Shown: positions 11,650 through 21,355 of the stretch, piece after piece
How positions within the stretch are numbered: position 1 is the first letter of the stretch
Layout of the letters: the number at the start of each line of letters is the position of its first letter
Assembly (NCBI GenBank): GCA_029961685.1
Contig: JARWKL010000016.1
Coordinates: forward strand, 15,072,157 to 15,136,156
Direction of reading: 5' to 3'
DNA length: 64,000 bases
DNA from: Aristolochia californica
Taxonomy: Eukaryota > Streptophyta > Magnoliopsida > Piperales > Aristolochiaceae
The notes under the pieces: model-generated
Databases searched by the model: none
What the model was told of the DNA's origin: nothing
The model's input: only the letters and a program-made list of their open reading frames with translations
Translations under genes and position numbers: made by a program

Positions 11650-12650
11650 GGTTAATCAGGTTTGCCTATCTTCTTTTGTTTATTTTTCTTGTTTGTCAAA
11701 AAATAAAATCCAAAAAAAGAAGAGAAAAAAAAATAGTTCGTCGTTGCCGAGAAGGATAAAAAAAAACAGTAGAAGAGAATGATTGATTTAGCCTTGGCCA
11801 AGAAGGAAGAGGAGAGAAAAAATGAGAAAAAAAAAGAAAATGAACGACTATTTCTTTGTTCGTGCCGTTGCCGAAGAAGAGTTTCTTCTGCGCTGTTGCC
11901 GAAGAGAAAAAAAACAGAAAAGAAAGAAAGACGACGCTGGTGTTGAGGCTCGCGAAAGAGAAGGAGTGGAGTTTAGCTGCTCTCTGTTCGTGCTTTGCCA
12001 AAGGAGGAGAAGTCTTCTCGACGTCGTCGCCGGAGAAGAAGAAGCTCTGTTCTGTGCCGTTGCCGAAGAAAAAAAAATTACTACGCCGACGAAGACGACG
12101 GCCTCTGAGCCCGTCGGATAATCACCGAGCTTTCGGGAAGCAAATCGGACGTTCCTTTATCCTCGAAGAACCACTGGAATGTGTCGTGAGGAAGACGAAG
12201 ACCGTCTTCCGCTCTGTTCGGTGCCGTGAGGGAGAATACCTCTATTCGGTGCCGTGAGGAAAAAAGATGACCATCGCCCGCCATTTTCGTTGCCGTGAGG
12301 GAAGGATTTAGCTGTCGAAAGATTTTCCGAATTTACCGACGCCGGACTGTTCGGGATTGGCAGAAGGAAGAGGTTGGAGACGATGCCCGATTAAAATTTT
12401 TCCTAAGTCAGGAAAAATTTAATCAGCTCCGGGTCGCGCCTCTTCAACTCAGTGAGCTGAGTCTCGCGTCGGACCGGGTCGACTGAACCGAGTCAACCCA
12501 GGCCAACTCGGACTGAGTCAACTAGGGTAAAAGAAGAGTATTCCCTGGCAAACTCAGACCAGGTCAACTCAGTGAGTCAACTCAGGTCAAAGCAAAAAAA
12601 AAAAAAAAAGTACGCAGACCCATTCTTTTTTGCATGTTATTCTAACCTTG
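11650..12650 (+). other. Retroelement leader: purine-rich GAAGACGA region, hairpin, GTCAACTC cluster
   Basis: No conserved protein is seen; the open frames here are by-products of purine-rich sequence. In order it contains GAAGA/GCCGTTGCCGAAGAA repeats, a stem-loop at 12394-12420 and five GTCAA words between 12491 and 12590. The same order recurs in reverse in element D (15.4-15.8 kb) and in the fragment at 20.57-20.67 kb. Confidence 0.55.
12394..12420 (+). other. Leader stem-loop (palindrome)
   Basis: Arms AATTTTTCCT (12395-12404) and AGGAAAAATT (12410-12419) are perfect complements around a 5-base loop, extended by one outer A-T pair. Equivalent stems lie at 20639-20666 and 47767-47799. 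Confidence 0.7.
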
Positions 12651-12659
12651 TTTGCAGAT

Positions 12660-13395
12660 TTTCAATCATGCCACATCATCAAGAGATTTCATCATTCGGT
12701 GGTTCAAATCTGCCATTATAAGCATTAGTGGGGGAGATGAAAAGGATGATGAGGGACGAGTTTGGGAGGTTGGAAAGGGCAGAAAAGGGAGCACAACGGG
12801 TATAACAATCATTTATTCCGAATATCCCAAGAAGGAACAAGTTGTACCGAAGGGAAGTTGAGGATATGGGCGAATTTGACAATTTCGAGAAGTATGATAG
12901 GATGTCAATGGCCAGCCATAGGAGACGACCGGAATCGAGAAGCTAGGAACCGGGTAGATCACAACTTGGGAAGTATCAAGATGAAAATTCCCGTGTTTCA
13001 AGGCAAAAGTGATCCTGAAGCATACCTCGAGTGGGAAAAGAAGATGGAGTTGGTTTTCGATTGTCACGACTACTCCGAATTCAAGAAGGTCAAACTCGCT
13101 ACAATTCAATTTACTGATTATGCTATTGTGTGGTGGGATCAGTTGTGCATCAACAGGAGGCGGAATGGAGAACGTCCTATTGAAAATTGGGATGAGATGA
13201 AGAAAGTGATGAGACGATGATATGTGTCAAGTCACTACTACCGGGATCTACACCTCAAGCTGCAAGGTCTCTATCCAGGTAACCCAAGTGTTTATGATTA
13301 TTATAAAAGAGATGGAGATGGCTATGATTAGAGCCAATGTGAAGGAGGATCGAGAGGCGACAATGGCCAGATTTTTGAATGGTTTAAACCGAGAG
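12660..13395 (+). pseudogene. Ty3/gypsy gag fragment
   Basis: The frame 12762-13220 carries a Retrotrans_gag-type domain: IPVFQGKSDPEAYLEWEKK, then VKLATIQFTDYAIVWWDQL and ERPIENWDEMKKVMRR, ending at a TGA (13218-13220). Homology continues downstream in other frames (SSHYYRDLHLKLQ, then AMIRANVKEDREATMARFLN up to about 13395). Gag would form the virus-like particle. It is inactivated by the stop, a frameshift and truncation at the A-family junction. Confidence 0.85.
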
Positions 13396-14023
13396 ATGGA
13401 GGAGTTTTATTATACTTCTGAGCATTGCGTATGGCTTGGAGTAATTTTACTCTCACTAGGCCTCATGGAAGAGACCACCAACGTGAGGGGGAGTGTTGGA
13501 AGATATGGACTACCATTTTATATGTCATTTAATACGAGAAGATTTTATACATCATTTGTAGCAAGCTAGAAGTTCATGATGTTCTCTCACCCCCAACTTG
13601 AGGGGAGTGTTGGAAGATGGGCCCAAGCCCACACGACCAAGGAAGACCCACATATCCAAGAGTGTTGGAAGATGGGCCCAATCCCATAAGATATGGACTC
13701 ACCACGATCACATGAGTTAGTGGGACCCATCACGATAAGAAGTCTTACACAATAAGAAGTCTAACAGAGCCACAATTATTATAGAAATAGGTCTCACAGA
13801 AGCGTTTCAGTTTAAAGGTGTTTTAGACATGTTAGTCTTCTATTTATATTGAGTTATTTAATTATGCTAGACTTATCTTTAATTGTTATAGTTTGGGTGT
13901 AATTGGGACAAGGGTAGTTTAATTGTAGTTGGACTCTACTACCTTCCTCTATTATAAATAGAGGTTCATGTACTCTAATTACATTAAGTCAATGAAGTAT
14001 TTCTCTTTTCCGCATATTCAACA
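13396..14023 (+). mobile_element. 3' end of family A copy 2 (LTR 13608-14023)
   Basis: The internal end (CTTCTGAGCATTGCGTATGG, GTGAGGGGGAGTGTTGGAAG) is followed by the polypurine tract and an LTR from TGTTGGAAGATGGGCCC to CGCATATTCAACA. The left junction is at a GGAGGAG shared with the gypsy gag, where frame and homology switch abruptly. The right edge abuts Copia H gag. The 5' half is missing. Confidence 0.75.
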
Positions 14024-14320
14024 CTAAGAAAATATGGGATACTTGTGCAAAACTATACTCTAGTTTAGACAATTTTCAAAAATTGTATGATGTCTTTTAG
14101 ACAATGTTTAATACAAAACATGGGGAGAATTTGCATGAGTATCTAGCTCAGTTTAGAGGGCTTATTCAAGAATGGAAGATTGCTCAATCTTACTCTACAG
14201 ATATTTTGGTTTAGGAGAACCAACAGAGGCAACTTCTATTAGTTTTGCTAGTATCAAACCGTATCTAGAGGTGGGAAAATCACAGCTTCTCAGTTCTACG
14301 GCTCTTCCATCCTTTGATAA
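14024..14320 (+). pseudogene. Copia gag fragment (element H), left part
   Basis: Plus-strand sequence encodes a UBN2-type Copia gag core: IWDTCAKLYSSLDNFQKLYD, then ENLHEYLAQFRGLIQEWK and, after frame changes, WENHSFSVL; an alternative frame matches the KPYLEVGKSQLLS block of family B. It is cut at 14320 by element D and resumes at 19851, so the two parts were contiguous. Stops interrupt it. Confidence 0.75.
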
Positions 14321-14716
14321 TGTTGATTTTCAAGGCCCCATGATTTAGCTCATGGAGAAAAAGAGAGAGGACTCATTGAGAGAAAACAAGAGGAAGAAGA
14401 GTTTATGGACTTATATCCAAACCCTCCTCCTAAGCTCAATTTATAGATTAATCAACCTAAAATATTACAATTATTACCCTGGAACTTTAACCTAATCACA
14501 TCAATGCCATCTCTATGAGGTGACTCTTTATTTACTATCCTGCCATCATTGTATGGGCCTGTGGGACTTCTCCTTGATCTATGGGCCTTGAGCCGATCTT
14601 CTATATCTCTTGGATGTGTGGGCCTTCCTTGGTCTTATGGGTTTAGGCCTATCTTCCAACACACTTAGATATGTGGGTCTTCCTTGGTCGTGTGGGCTTG
14701 GGTCCATCTTCTAACA
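14321..14716 (-). repeat. 3' LTR of element D
   Basis: In minus orientation it begins TGTTAGAAGATGGACCC and ends CTTGAAAATCAACA. It is followed at higher coordinates by the complement of a polypurine tract (CTCCTCAAGTTGGGGGTG). Confidence 0.8.
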
Positions 14717-16830
14717 CTCCTCAAGTTGGGGGTGAAAGAACGTCATGAATTCATAGCTTGTTGCAAATGGTGATTAAGATCTTCTCGTAAAAAATAACAA
14801 TCCCCCATATCTTCCAACACTCTCCCTCATGCTAGTGAGCTCTTCCATGAAACCCAGTTGGTATAAGATAAGTGAGAGTAAAATCACTCAAAGTCGTATG
14901 ACATCGCTCCATACTCCAGTCATAACCCATACTGGATGTATGGCACACTCCTATCTTCTGTAGGTAGTGGGTCTATATGCAGTGCTCAAAAGTGTAATAA
15001 AACTCCTCCATCATCATGTCCCAACCCGGGACACCAACTCTCAAGTGGTAGGAATAATAAATGCCAATTATGGGGGTAATAGATAATTACCCATAAGATA
15101 ATATTTTGGGGCCACATTGGCTTTCGTCATCCATCTAAATAGCCAAAAAATCAGCAACTGAGAAGTCCTTCAATAATAATATCTCATCCAAAGAGACACA
15201 ATAACATGAACCAAAATAATAAAAATCCTTTTAAAAGGACCCACAAAAAAATCCGATGCGAGTATCTATACCAAATAATATGTTGACCAAGGAATATGTT
15301 GTGAATACCTCAAAATAATAATCTAGTCAAAGAAAAGGAACCGAGTCGCGCCAAGTCAAATAGTAGACCAATATAGCCGAGTCGTAGGAAAAATAGGTAT
15401 AAACCTTGTGACTCGGACCCGTATAACTGAGGCAGGAAATAAGTGGGCCAAGTCAGGTTGACCCAGATTCGAGTTGACTCACTGAGTTGACCCATACCGA
15501 GTTGGCCCGAGTTAACTTGGTAGACTGGTGCTGCTCGACAACAACTATAAGGGCAGCCCGATTCGCTGGGTTGACCTAGAAAGGTTTGGTCCAAGTTAGG
15601 CTAGCACTCAATTAAAACCAGTTTTTTAGGTTGGGAAACATTTAATTTTGCTATAGTGTTCTTCTTCTCCACGGCATCAAACAGAGGCAGATTAAACTTT
15701 CTTTCTCCCCCTTAGTGGAGGCTGTAATAGACAACAACTCAGTAACTCAGTGGAGGCTGGGGTTGTCGTCCCCTCCGACACCAACAGAGCTATTGATGAA
15801 CATAAAATAGCGTCAACATCTTCCAGTGCAACACTAGCATAACCGAATAAGCAACAGCACATGGTACTAGCTTAGAAGAAATTTCCATAAATAAACTTGA
15901 TGCTAGTAAAATGCCAGGACAGCAGAAAACCGCACCAAGTAGCAACAATTCCAGCCACAACATGCTGTCGTCGTCCCCGCTTCCAAACAGAGCGAAAAAC
16001 TAGAGATAGCAACGCTAGCATTGAACAAAAACTTGATCTTTCCAAAAATAATTCTATCTTGTAGAGAGTCAATCACTGGGGCAAAATAATCTCATGGAGT
16101 TGCAGGGACGAAGGCGGAGTTTCAAAAATGGCGAAGAAGATATCTCCCAGAGAATCAACATTAAATTTTCCCAAACACAACAAATATATTTTTGGCAATC
16201 TTCCCAAAATAAACCAGCCGACAGAGATGATCACTGATTCAAAACAATGCAACAGAGCAAAGATCGCGGCTCCAGCAAAGATCACTCTACTCAATCATCG
16301 GTGTTGAGGATTCAATCTATGCTGATAGATATAGCAGTCATCCAAACAACACCGGGAAATCAGCAACATCAGCAAGATACCAAGAAGATGATAGAGGAGT
16401 TTCCAAAAAAAAATGGTTCACCTGTATGACAGAAAATGGTATTTGCAACGGTTAAATAATAGAGATTTTCTAAAGATAGCAAAAAATCTCAGAGAAGCAG
16501 TAGTGTTGAGAAATCAATCACCCAAATTTCCCAACCACAAAACAGAGAAGAAAGTGTTTGAACTTCTATTGTTCAAGTCTAACATGCAGCAGTAAATCTT
16601 TCTGAAACACCACGGCTAGGGGTGGCTTCGAACCGAGCCAGTCCGCGAGCCGGCTCGGTTCGGCTTGGTTCGATTAGTCATTTATTGAGCTCGAGTACCG
16701 AAATTGGCTCGTTTACCTTAACGAGCCGAGCTCGACCGAAGCTAGGTTCGGTACGTTGGCTCGCGAGCCGGCTCGAAATGAGTCGGATCGGTATGAATCG
16801 GTAAGGGGATCGTGAGCGAGCGGGGGAGCG

Positions 16831-16833
<3 letters not shown>

Positions 16834-16872
<39 letters not shown>
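16834..16872 (+). repeat. Poly-G homopolymer (39 bp)
   Basis: An uninterrupted run of G lies in the GC-rich left part of the hAT-like element. It is the source of proline-rich open frames on the minus strand, which are not genes. The exact length may be unreliable in assembly. Confidence 0.9.
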
Positions 16873-16873
<1 letters not shown>

Positions 16874-17196
16874 TTTTTCCTCCCCCCTCGTTACCGCCGA
16901 CCCCTCCCACTGGTTGTTGTCGCCGCCTCTACCGCCGTCGTAGCTGTTCGCCGGTGTCCATACCGCCATCGCAGCTGCTCGTCGGCCGCCTCTGTGGCCG
17001 TTCGTTCAATTTCTTCCTCTCCTCGCCGTTGCCTCTGTTTCCGTCACCGCCGACTCCGTCATAGCCGTCATCCCCGACGATAGGTCCTCCCCGACGCCGT
17101 AACCCCCAACGATAGGTCCTCCCCGGCGCTGTAACCCCCTTCCCTCCGCGTCGTCGGCGGAAAACCAGAACAGGGGAGAAATAATCTCCCCCTTCC

Positions 17197-18440
17197 TCGC
17201 GAGATCATAAAATAAAAAAATAAAAAAATTCATCTGGAAAAAATTAAAAATAAATTTTATAGAAATAATTTTCTATAAACTATTAGTGTCTCATGTTTTT
17301 TTAAATATTTTTCTAATTGAAATTTTTTATTAAAAATCATATAAGTTTCTAAGTAAGATTTTTCGTACCAAGATGGGGTAGAAAACTATATAGAAAATTT
17401 TTGAATAAGTATTTAACAGTTGATGCTGTAATACTTTTAGCATGAAGCAATTTTCATTGCAATTTTGTGTTTGATATTTTATTTAATTAAATTTTTATCG
17501 ATAAGTATAATAATATATTAGATTGATTATTAATTTTTATTTATTTCCCTAGAAGAGACAATAAAAAGTCCATTTAACTTTACTAAGAAAATTTTAAAAT
17601 ATTTCCTGTAATTTTCTAATAAGTCACTAATAGTAATAAGATTTTATTTAAAGGTTTTTTTGGGAATATGTATCATAGGAAAAATATTTTTAGTTTTTCC
17701 TAGAATATAAATTTTTATCTAGGGGCACTAAGGAGGCCATAATAAATTATGGCCAGATTCAAAAATTACAAAAAAAGCTAGACAACAATTGGAGTAAAAA
17801 ATATTAATATTGGTGTATTTTAATCCATTATTGAAATTCAATCCTGAACCTCCCCTATCATTATATTTTTTAAAAATGTATGCATAATTTTATATATAAT
17901 TTATTCAAAGCCACCCCTACGTGCGAGATCATAAACAAGGAAAAAAAAACTCTTTGTCCCTTTCTCATGACTCTTAAATAAATTGAAAAGATATTTTAGT
18001 AGAAATACGTTTCTAGAGACTATTAGTAGTTTTTTCAATAAATGTTGAAAAGACATTTTTAATAGAAATATAGGGACCATTAGTGTCTCATATTTTTTCA
18101 AAATATTTTTCTAATTATAAATTCTTTTTAAAAAATCATATAATTTTCCAAGTAAGATTTTCTTGCCAAGATGGGTTAGAAAACCATATAGAAAATTTTT
18201 GAATAATTATTTGACAGTTGATGATATAATACTGAGGCAATTTTCATAACAATTTTGTGTTTGACATTTTATGTGATTAAAAATTTATCGATAAGTATAA
18301 TAATATATTAGATTAATTATTAATTTTTATTTATTCCTTAGAAAAGGCAATAAGAGGTCCATTTAACTTTCCTAAGAAAAAATTAAAATATTTCTTGTAA
18401 TTTTCTAGTAAGTCTGTAATAGTAATAGGATTTTATTTAA
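17197..18440 (+). repeat. Internal direct repeat of about 0.4 kb within the hAT-like element
   Basis: Bases about 17,197-17,655 and 17,922-18,440 are diverged copies of each other. Shared blocks in the same order include GAGATCATAAA, ATTAGTGTCTCAT, CCAAGATGGG, ATCGATAAGTATAATAATAT and GTCCATTTAACTTT. The spacer ends with AAAGCCACCCCTAC (17,907-17,920), which looks like another copy of the element's right terminus. Confidence 0.7.
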
Positions 18441-19426
18441 AGGATTTATAGTTTTTATTTGGGTGATTGTAAATTGATAGTGATATTTTATTTAATTTTG
18501 TTGTGTTTGATTATTGTATGGAATTTATTTATAATGTTATGCAGTGTATGGAGTGTTTAGATTATTTTATGAAGTATATAAACAATTTCATGAAGTGTTT
18601 ATGGAATGTATAGACAATTTTATGGAGTGTTTATGGAGTGTTTATGCAGGTATTATGTATATTGATTATGCCCAATTTTAAGTAGAGGTCATGCCGAATT
18701 TTATATAAGTATTATATATATAGATTATGCTCAATTTTAAGTAGAGGTTATGCCCAATCTTATACACATATTATATATATAAGTTATGCCCAATTTTATG
18801 TAGAGGTCATGCCCAATTTTATGTAAAATGTATGCATAATTTTATATATATTTTATTCGATATATATTTTTTGAAAAGTTTTAAATGTATATTGAGGCTC
18901 GAGCTCGGCTCGAACTCATTAGGCTCGAGCTCGATAACAATTTCAGGATCGAGACGAGGCTCGCTCAAAGCTCGGCTCAAAATATTTAAATCAAGCTCGA
19001 CTCGAACATAAGCAAGTTCAGGCTCGGCTCGGCTCGATGCCACCCCTCACCACGGCAACAAGGTTTCTTGTCATACTTACAAATATCCAAGACCAAAAAA
19101 AATAGACACCATGCTCAACCTTATATTGACAAAGAACATAGCTCCTTATTCGTTGATTCATGAAAGGACACAAGGACGACATCTTGCCTTCAAAACATAT
19201 GCATGCATGAACAGAAACGTGATCACCTGATATGGGTTCTCATCTTAAAACAAAAACACGAGCATCAGCCAATCGATCAACCCACAGAAGGGAATAGAGC
19301 AAGCACTGGACTGGACTCACGTCGCTAGGCAGCGGAATAAAATGAGTAGTAATAAAAAAGGAAGTTCTAATAACTATGAAAAAATGAACCAAAATGGGTT
19401 TTTGGAATCCAGAAAACCATAGCTAT

Positions 19427-19473
19427 GAGTTCTGAAAATCAATGCTCTAATACCATGTTGATTTTCAGGACTC
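19427..19473 (-). other. Primer-binding site in the loop of a 16-bp U5-leader hairpin (element D)
   Basis: GAGTTCTGAAAATCAA (19427-19442) pairs with TTGATTTTCAGGACTC (19458-19473), 16 pairs with one wobble. The 15-base loop 19443-19457 holds the primer site complement GCTCTAATACCA. Loop length and position are the same as in the family B' element at 604-648, although the stem sequence differs. Confidence 0.75.
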
Positions 19474-19850
19474 CATGATTTAGCTCATGGAGAAAAAAAA
19501 AAAGACTCATTGAGAGAAAACAAGAGGAAGAAGAGGCTATAAACTTATATCCAAACCCTCCCCCTAAGCTCAATTTATATATTAATCAACCTACAATATT
19601 ATAATTATAACCCTAGAACTTTAATCTAATTAAATCAATGTCATCTCTATGGGATGACTCTTTATATACCATCCTGCCATCATTGTATGGGCATGTGGGC
19701 GTTCTCCTTGATCTATGGGCCTTGAGCCCATCTTCCACATCTCTTGGATGTGTGGGTCTTCCTTGGTCTTATGGGTTTGGGCCTATCTTTCAACACACTT
19801 GGATATGTGGGTCTTCCCTGGTCGTGTGAGCTTGGGTCCATCTTCCAACA
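19456..19850 (-). repeat. 5' LTR of element D
   Basis: In minus orientation it begins TGTTGGAAGATGGACCC and ends CTGAAAATCAACA, followed by primer site TGGTATTAGAGC. The first half resembles family A LTRs, while R-U5 is unrelated to A. Confidence 0.8.
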
Positions 19851-20325
19851 TATGATAAAAATGTCACATTGATTCGAATTCCAGATCCCCCTTCCACACC
19901 TCATGTTGAGATATCTTCAGCCATTTACTCCAATAATAGGGGTACAAACTCAAATAAAAGAGCCCATAGTAGAAATTCTAGAGGTTGTACAGGAAGAGGT
20001 GGTAGAGCTGGTTTGAGCTCTTCAAGAATTGATAACCGAGTGTGGACTTAGTGTGGGGGCATAAATCATCAAGTTGATACATGTTGGAAACTCCATGGCA
20101 AACTAGATTGAGTGTTACCAATTAAGCCCCAATCAATAATAGTGAAAAAATGAAGAAAAAAATGAGTCACAAAAAGGGAAGAAAATAGTACCAGAAGATG
20201 ACTTCGACTTGCTACAAAGGTTGAAAACTATGATGGTACCCACACCGATATCTTTCTCCAATATTGTTGCTACTACTACAGTCTCAGGTATGGTTTCTAC
20301 CATTTCCTCTTCCTCATCTTGGATA
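19851..20325 (+). pseudogene. Copia gag C-terminus and protease start (element H), middle part
   Basis: Homology resumes after element D: PPSTPHVEISSAIYSNNRG, an Arg/Gly-rich linker, a CCHC-type knuckle (CGGINHQVDTC...H), and later the SSSSWIV protease entry at about 20,305-20,325. A TAG (20,049-20,051) and further stops break it. At 20,326 the sequence changes to a leader fragment of an A/D-type element, and the protease does not continue. Confidence 0.75.
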
Positions 20326-20638
20326 GTTTTCTTCTAAGCAAACGAAAACAGAGCCCCTGATCAACTTCCAGGCCGAACGAGGGAACGAAATTGGCAGATG
20401 CAGAGCCCCTACTCTGATAAGGGGGTTCTGTTCTATAGCGTCGGCTGGCTTGGGATGGTCGGTGTTGTGGGTGTCGAGGTGAACGGCGGTGATGGCGAAG
20501 AGAGCATCGACTGTGGCTGCAATTTTTGACAACAACTGGCGGCAACGTCGGGAGAGTCGATGATACAGTCCAGGTTGTCCTGGGTTAACTCGGCAGAATG
20601 GTCCGATCCGAGACTTGGGCAGAATTAGCGAGCTGATG

Positions 20639-20666
20639 AAATGTTTCCTAACTTAGGGAAACATTT
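20639..20666 (-). other. Leader stem-loop, second locus
   Basis: AAATGTTTCC (20639-20648) pairs with GGAAACATTT (20657-20666); the inner CCTAA/TTAGG also pair, leaving one bulged G. Compared with the stem at 12394-12420, a T-A pair is replaced by G-C with pairing kept. Confidence 0.65.
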
Positions 20667-20972
20667 AATTTTTCTACAGTTTTTCTTCTTCTTCCTTGCG
20701 GCGCCGAACAAATCAGTGATGACGTGAGATAAGCCGAGAAATGAGCAGTTCGAGATAGCAGAGAAACTTCCAACGAAAATTAGATAAGAAGAGACGACCA
20801 AGAATTATGGGAGTTTTTTAATTTTTCTACAGTTTTTCTTCTTCTTCCTTGCTGCGCCGAACAAATCGGTGATGACGTGAGACAAGCCGAGAAATGAGCA
20901 GTTGGAGATAGCAGAGAAACTTCCAACGACAATTAGATAAGAAGAGACGACCAAGAATTATGGGAGTTTCAT
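20667..20972. repeat. Tandem duplication, 2 x 153 bp
   Basis: AATTTTTCTACAGTTTTTC at 20,667 recurs at 20,820. The two units differ at only a few positions, for example GCGGCGCC versus GCTGCGCC and CAAATCAG versus CAAATCGG. This indicates a recent duplication. Confidence 0.9.
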
Positions 20973-21355
20973 ACCAGGCTGGATCAGAGGAAAGACTTCC
21001 TGAAAATAAATTAAACTGGAGCAGAAATCTTCTTGAATAAGCTGATAGACAGAGACGGCTGTGTTGGAAATTTGTTGGAGCATGGTACCAATCCCAGAAA
21101 TTTTCTGGGAGTTCTCTTGATTAACAACAATGTGACTAAGATAGACATCTTCCAGCATAGACAAGAAGAAACAGAGAAACAGAGAATGAAGGCAGATAGT
21201 GAAGCAAAAAATAAGACATGAGACAAAAATTAAAAGGAAAACAATTTAGAATTCTAAAAACTATAGCTCTGATATCATGTTAATAACCATTGCGCCAAAA
21301 GATCGACCTACTAGCAAAGGCGCAACTTGCATATTAAAGACAGGTCCATTCCAAC

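Larger units (their letters stand above)
10948..13395 (+). mobile_element. 5' end of a Ty3/gypsy retrotransposon (G)
   Basis: It consists of a 5' LTR (about 10948-11632), a primer site TGGTATCAGAGC at 11635-11646, a long purine-rich leader (11650-12650) and a gag gene broken at 13220 and cut off at about 13395, where A-family sequence begins. No pol or 3' LTR is present. It lies inside the gag of the family B element. The left LTR boundary is approximate. Confidence 0.7.
16617..19048. mobile_element. Non-autonomous hAT-like DNA transposon, copy 1 (2432 bp)
   Basis: The ends are TAGGGGTGGCTTCGAACCGAG on the left and the inverted CTCGGCTCGATGCCACCCCT on the right. An exact 8-bp target duplication ACCACGGC flanks it (16609-16616 and 19049-19056). 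Eight-base duplications and T/CAGGGG-type termini are hallmarks of hAT elements. GAGCTCGAGCC-type words crowd both subterminal regions. No transposase is recognised. It contains a 39-base poly-G run (16834-16872) and a large internal direct repeat. It is inserted in element D. Confidence 0.85.
14321..19850 (-). mobile_element. Complete non-autonomous LTR retrotransposon D with nested hAT
   Basis: On the minus strand: 5' LTR 19456-19850, primer site 19444-19455, coding-less internal region, polypurine tract (about 14717-14733) and 3' LTR 14321-14716. The two LTRs are 395 and 396 bp and closely similar. Flanks repeat TGATAA (14315-14320 and 19853-19858), with two extra bases on the right, consistent with a target duplication. 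Without the hAT insertion (16617-19048 plus 8 bp) the element is about 3.1 kb. It has primer site, polypurine tract and LTRs but no gag or pol, so it must use proteins from another element. Confidence 0.85.
20326..21355 (-). mobile_element. Leader fragment of an A/D-type retroelement inside element H
   Basis: In minus orientation there is a possible primer site (TGATATCAGAGC, 21,263-21,274) after a short TGTTGG...TTAACA segment (21,275-21,355), then leader sequence with a stem-loop at 20,639-20,666. A 153-bp tandem duplication occupies 20,667-20,972. No protein is encoded. About 55 codons of element H protease are missing at this place, so it is not a clean insertion. Confidence 0.5.

Noticed and set aside
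11573..12284. Lys/Arg/Glu-rich open frames on both strands
   Set aside because: They lie in the purine-rich leader of the gypsy element between primer site and gag; base composition alone keeps them open.
16713..16969. Proline-rich open frames on the minus strand
   Set aside because: They are translations of the poly-G run and GC-rich left arm of the hAT-like element; no conserved domain and no start context.
17720..17919. Separate 200-bp hAT MITE (TAGGGGCAC...GCCACCCCTA)
   Set aside because: The termini match only for six bases and the 8-base flanks differ (TTTTTATC, CGTGCGAG); treated as part of the chimeric hAT copy instead.
21275..21355. Complete 81-bp mini LTR (TGTTGG...TTAACA)
   Set aside because: It lies beside a primer-like site, but its end does not pair with the leader as in relatives, and no partner LTR exists; more likely a truncated or rearranged LTR.
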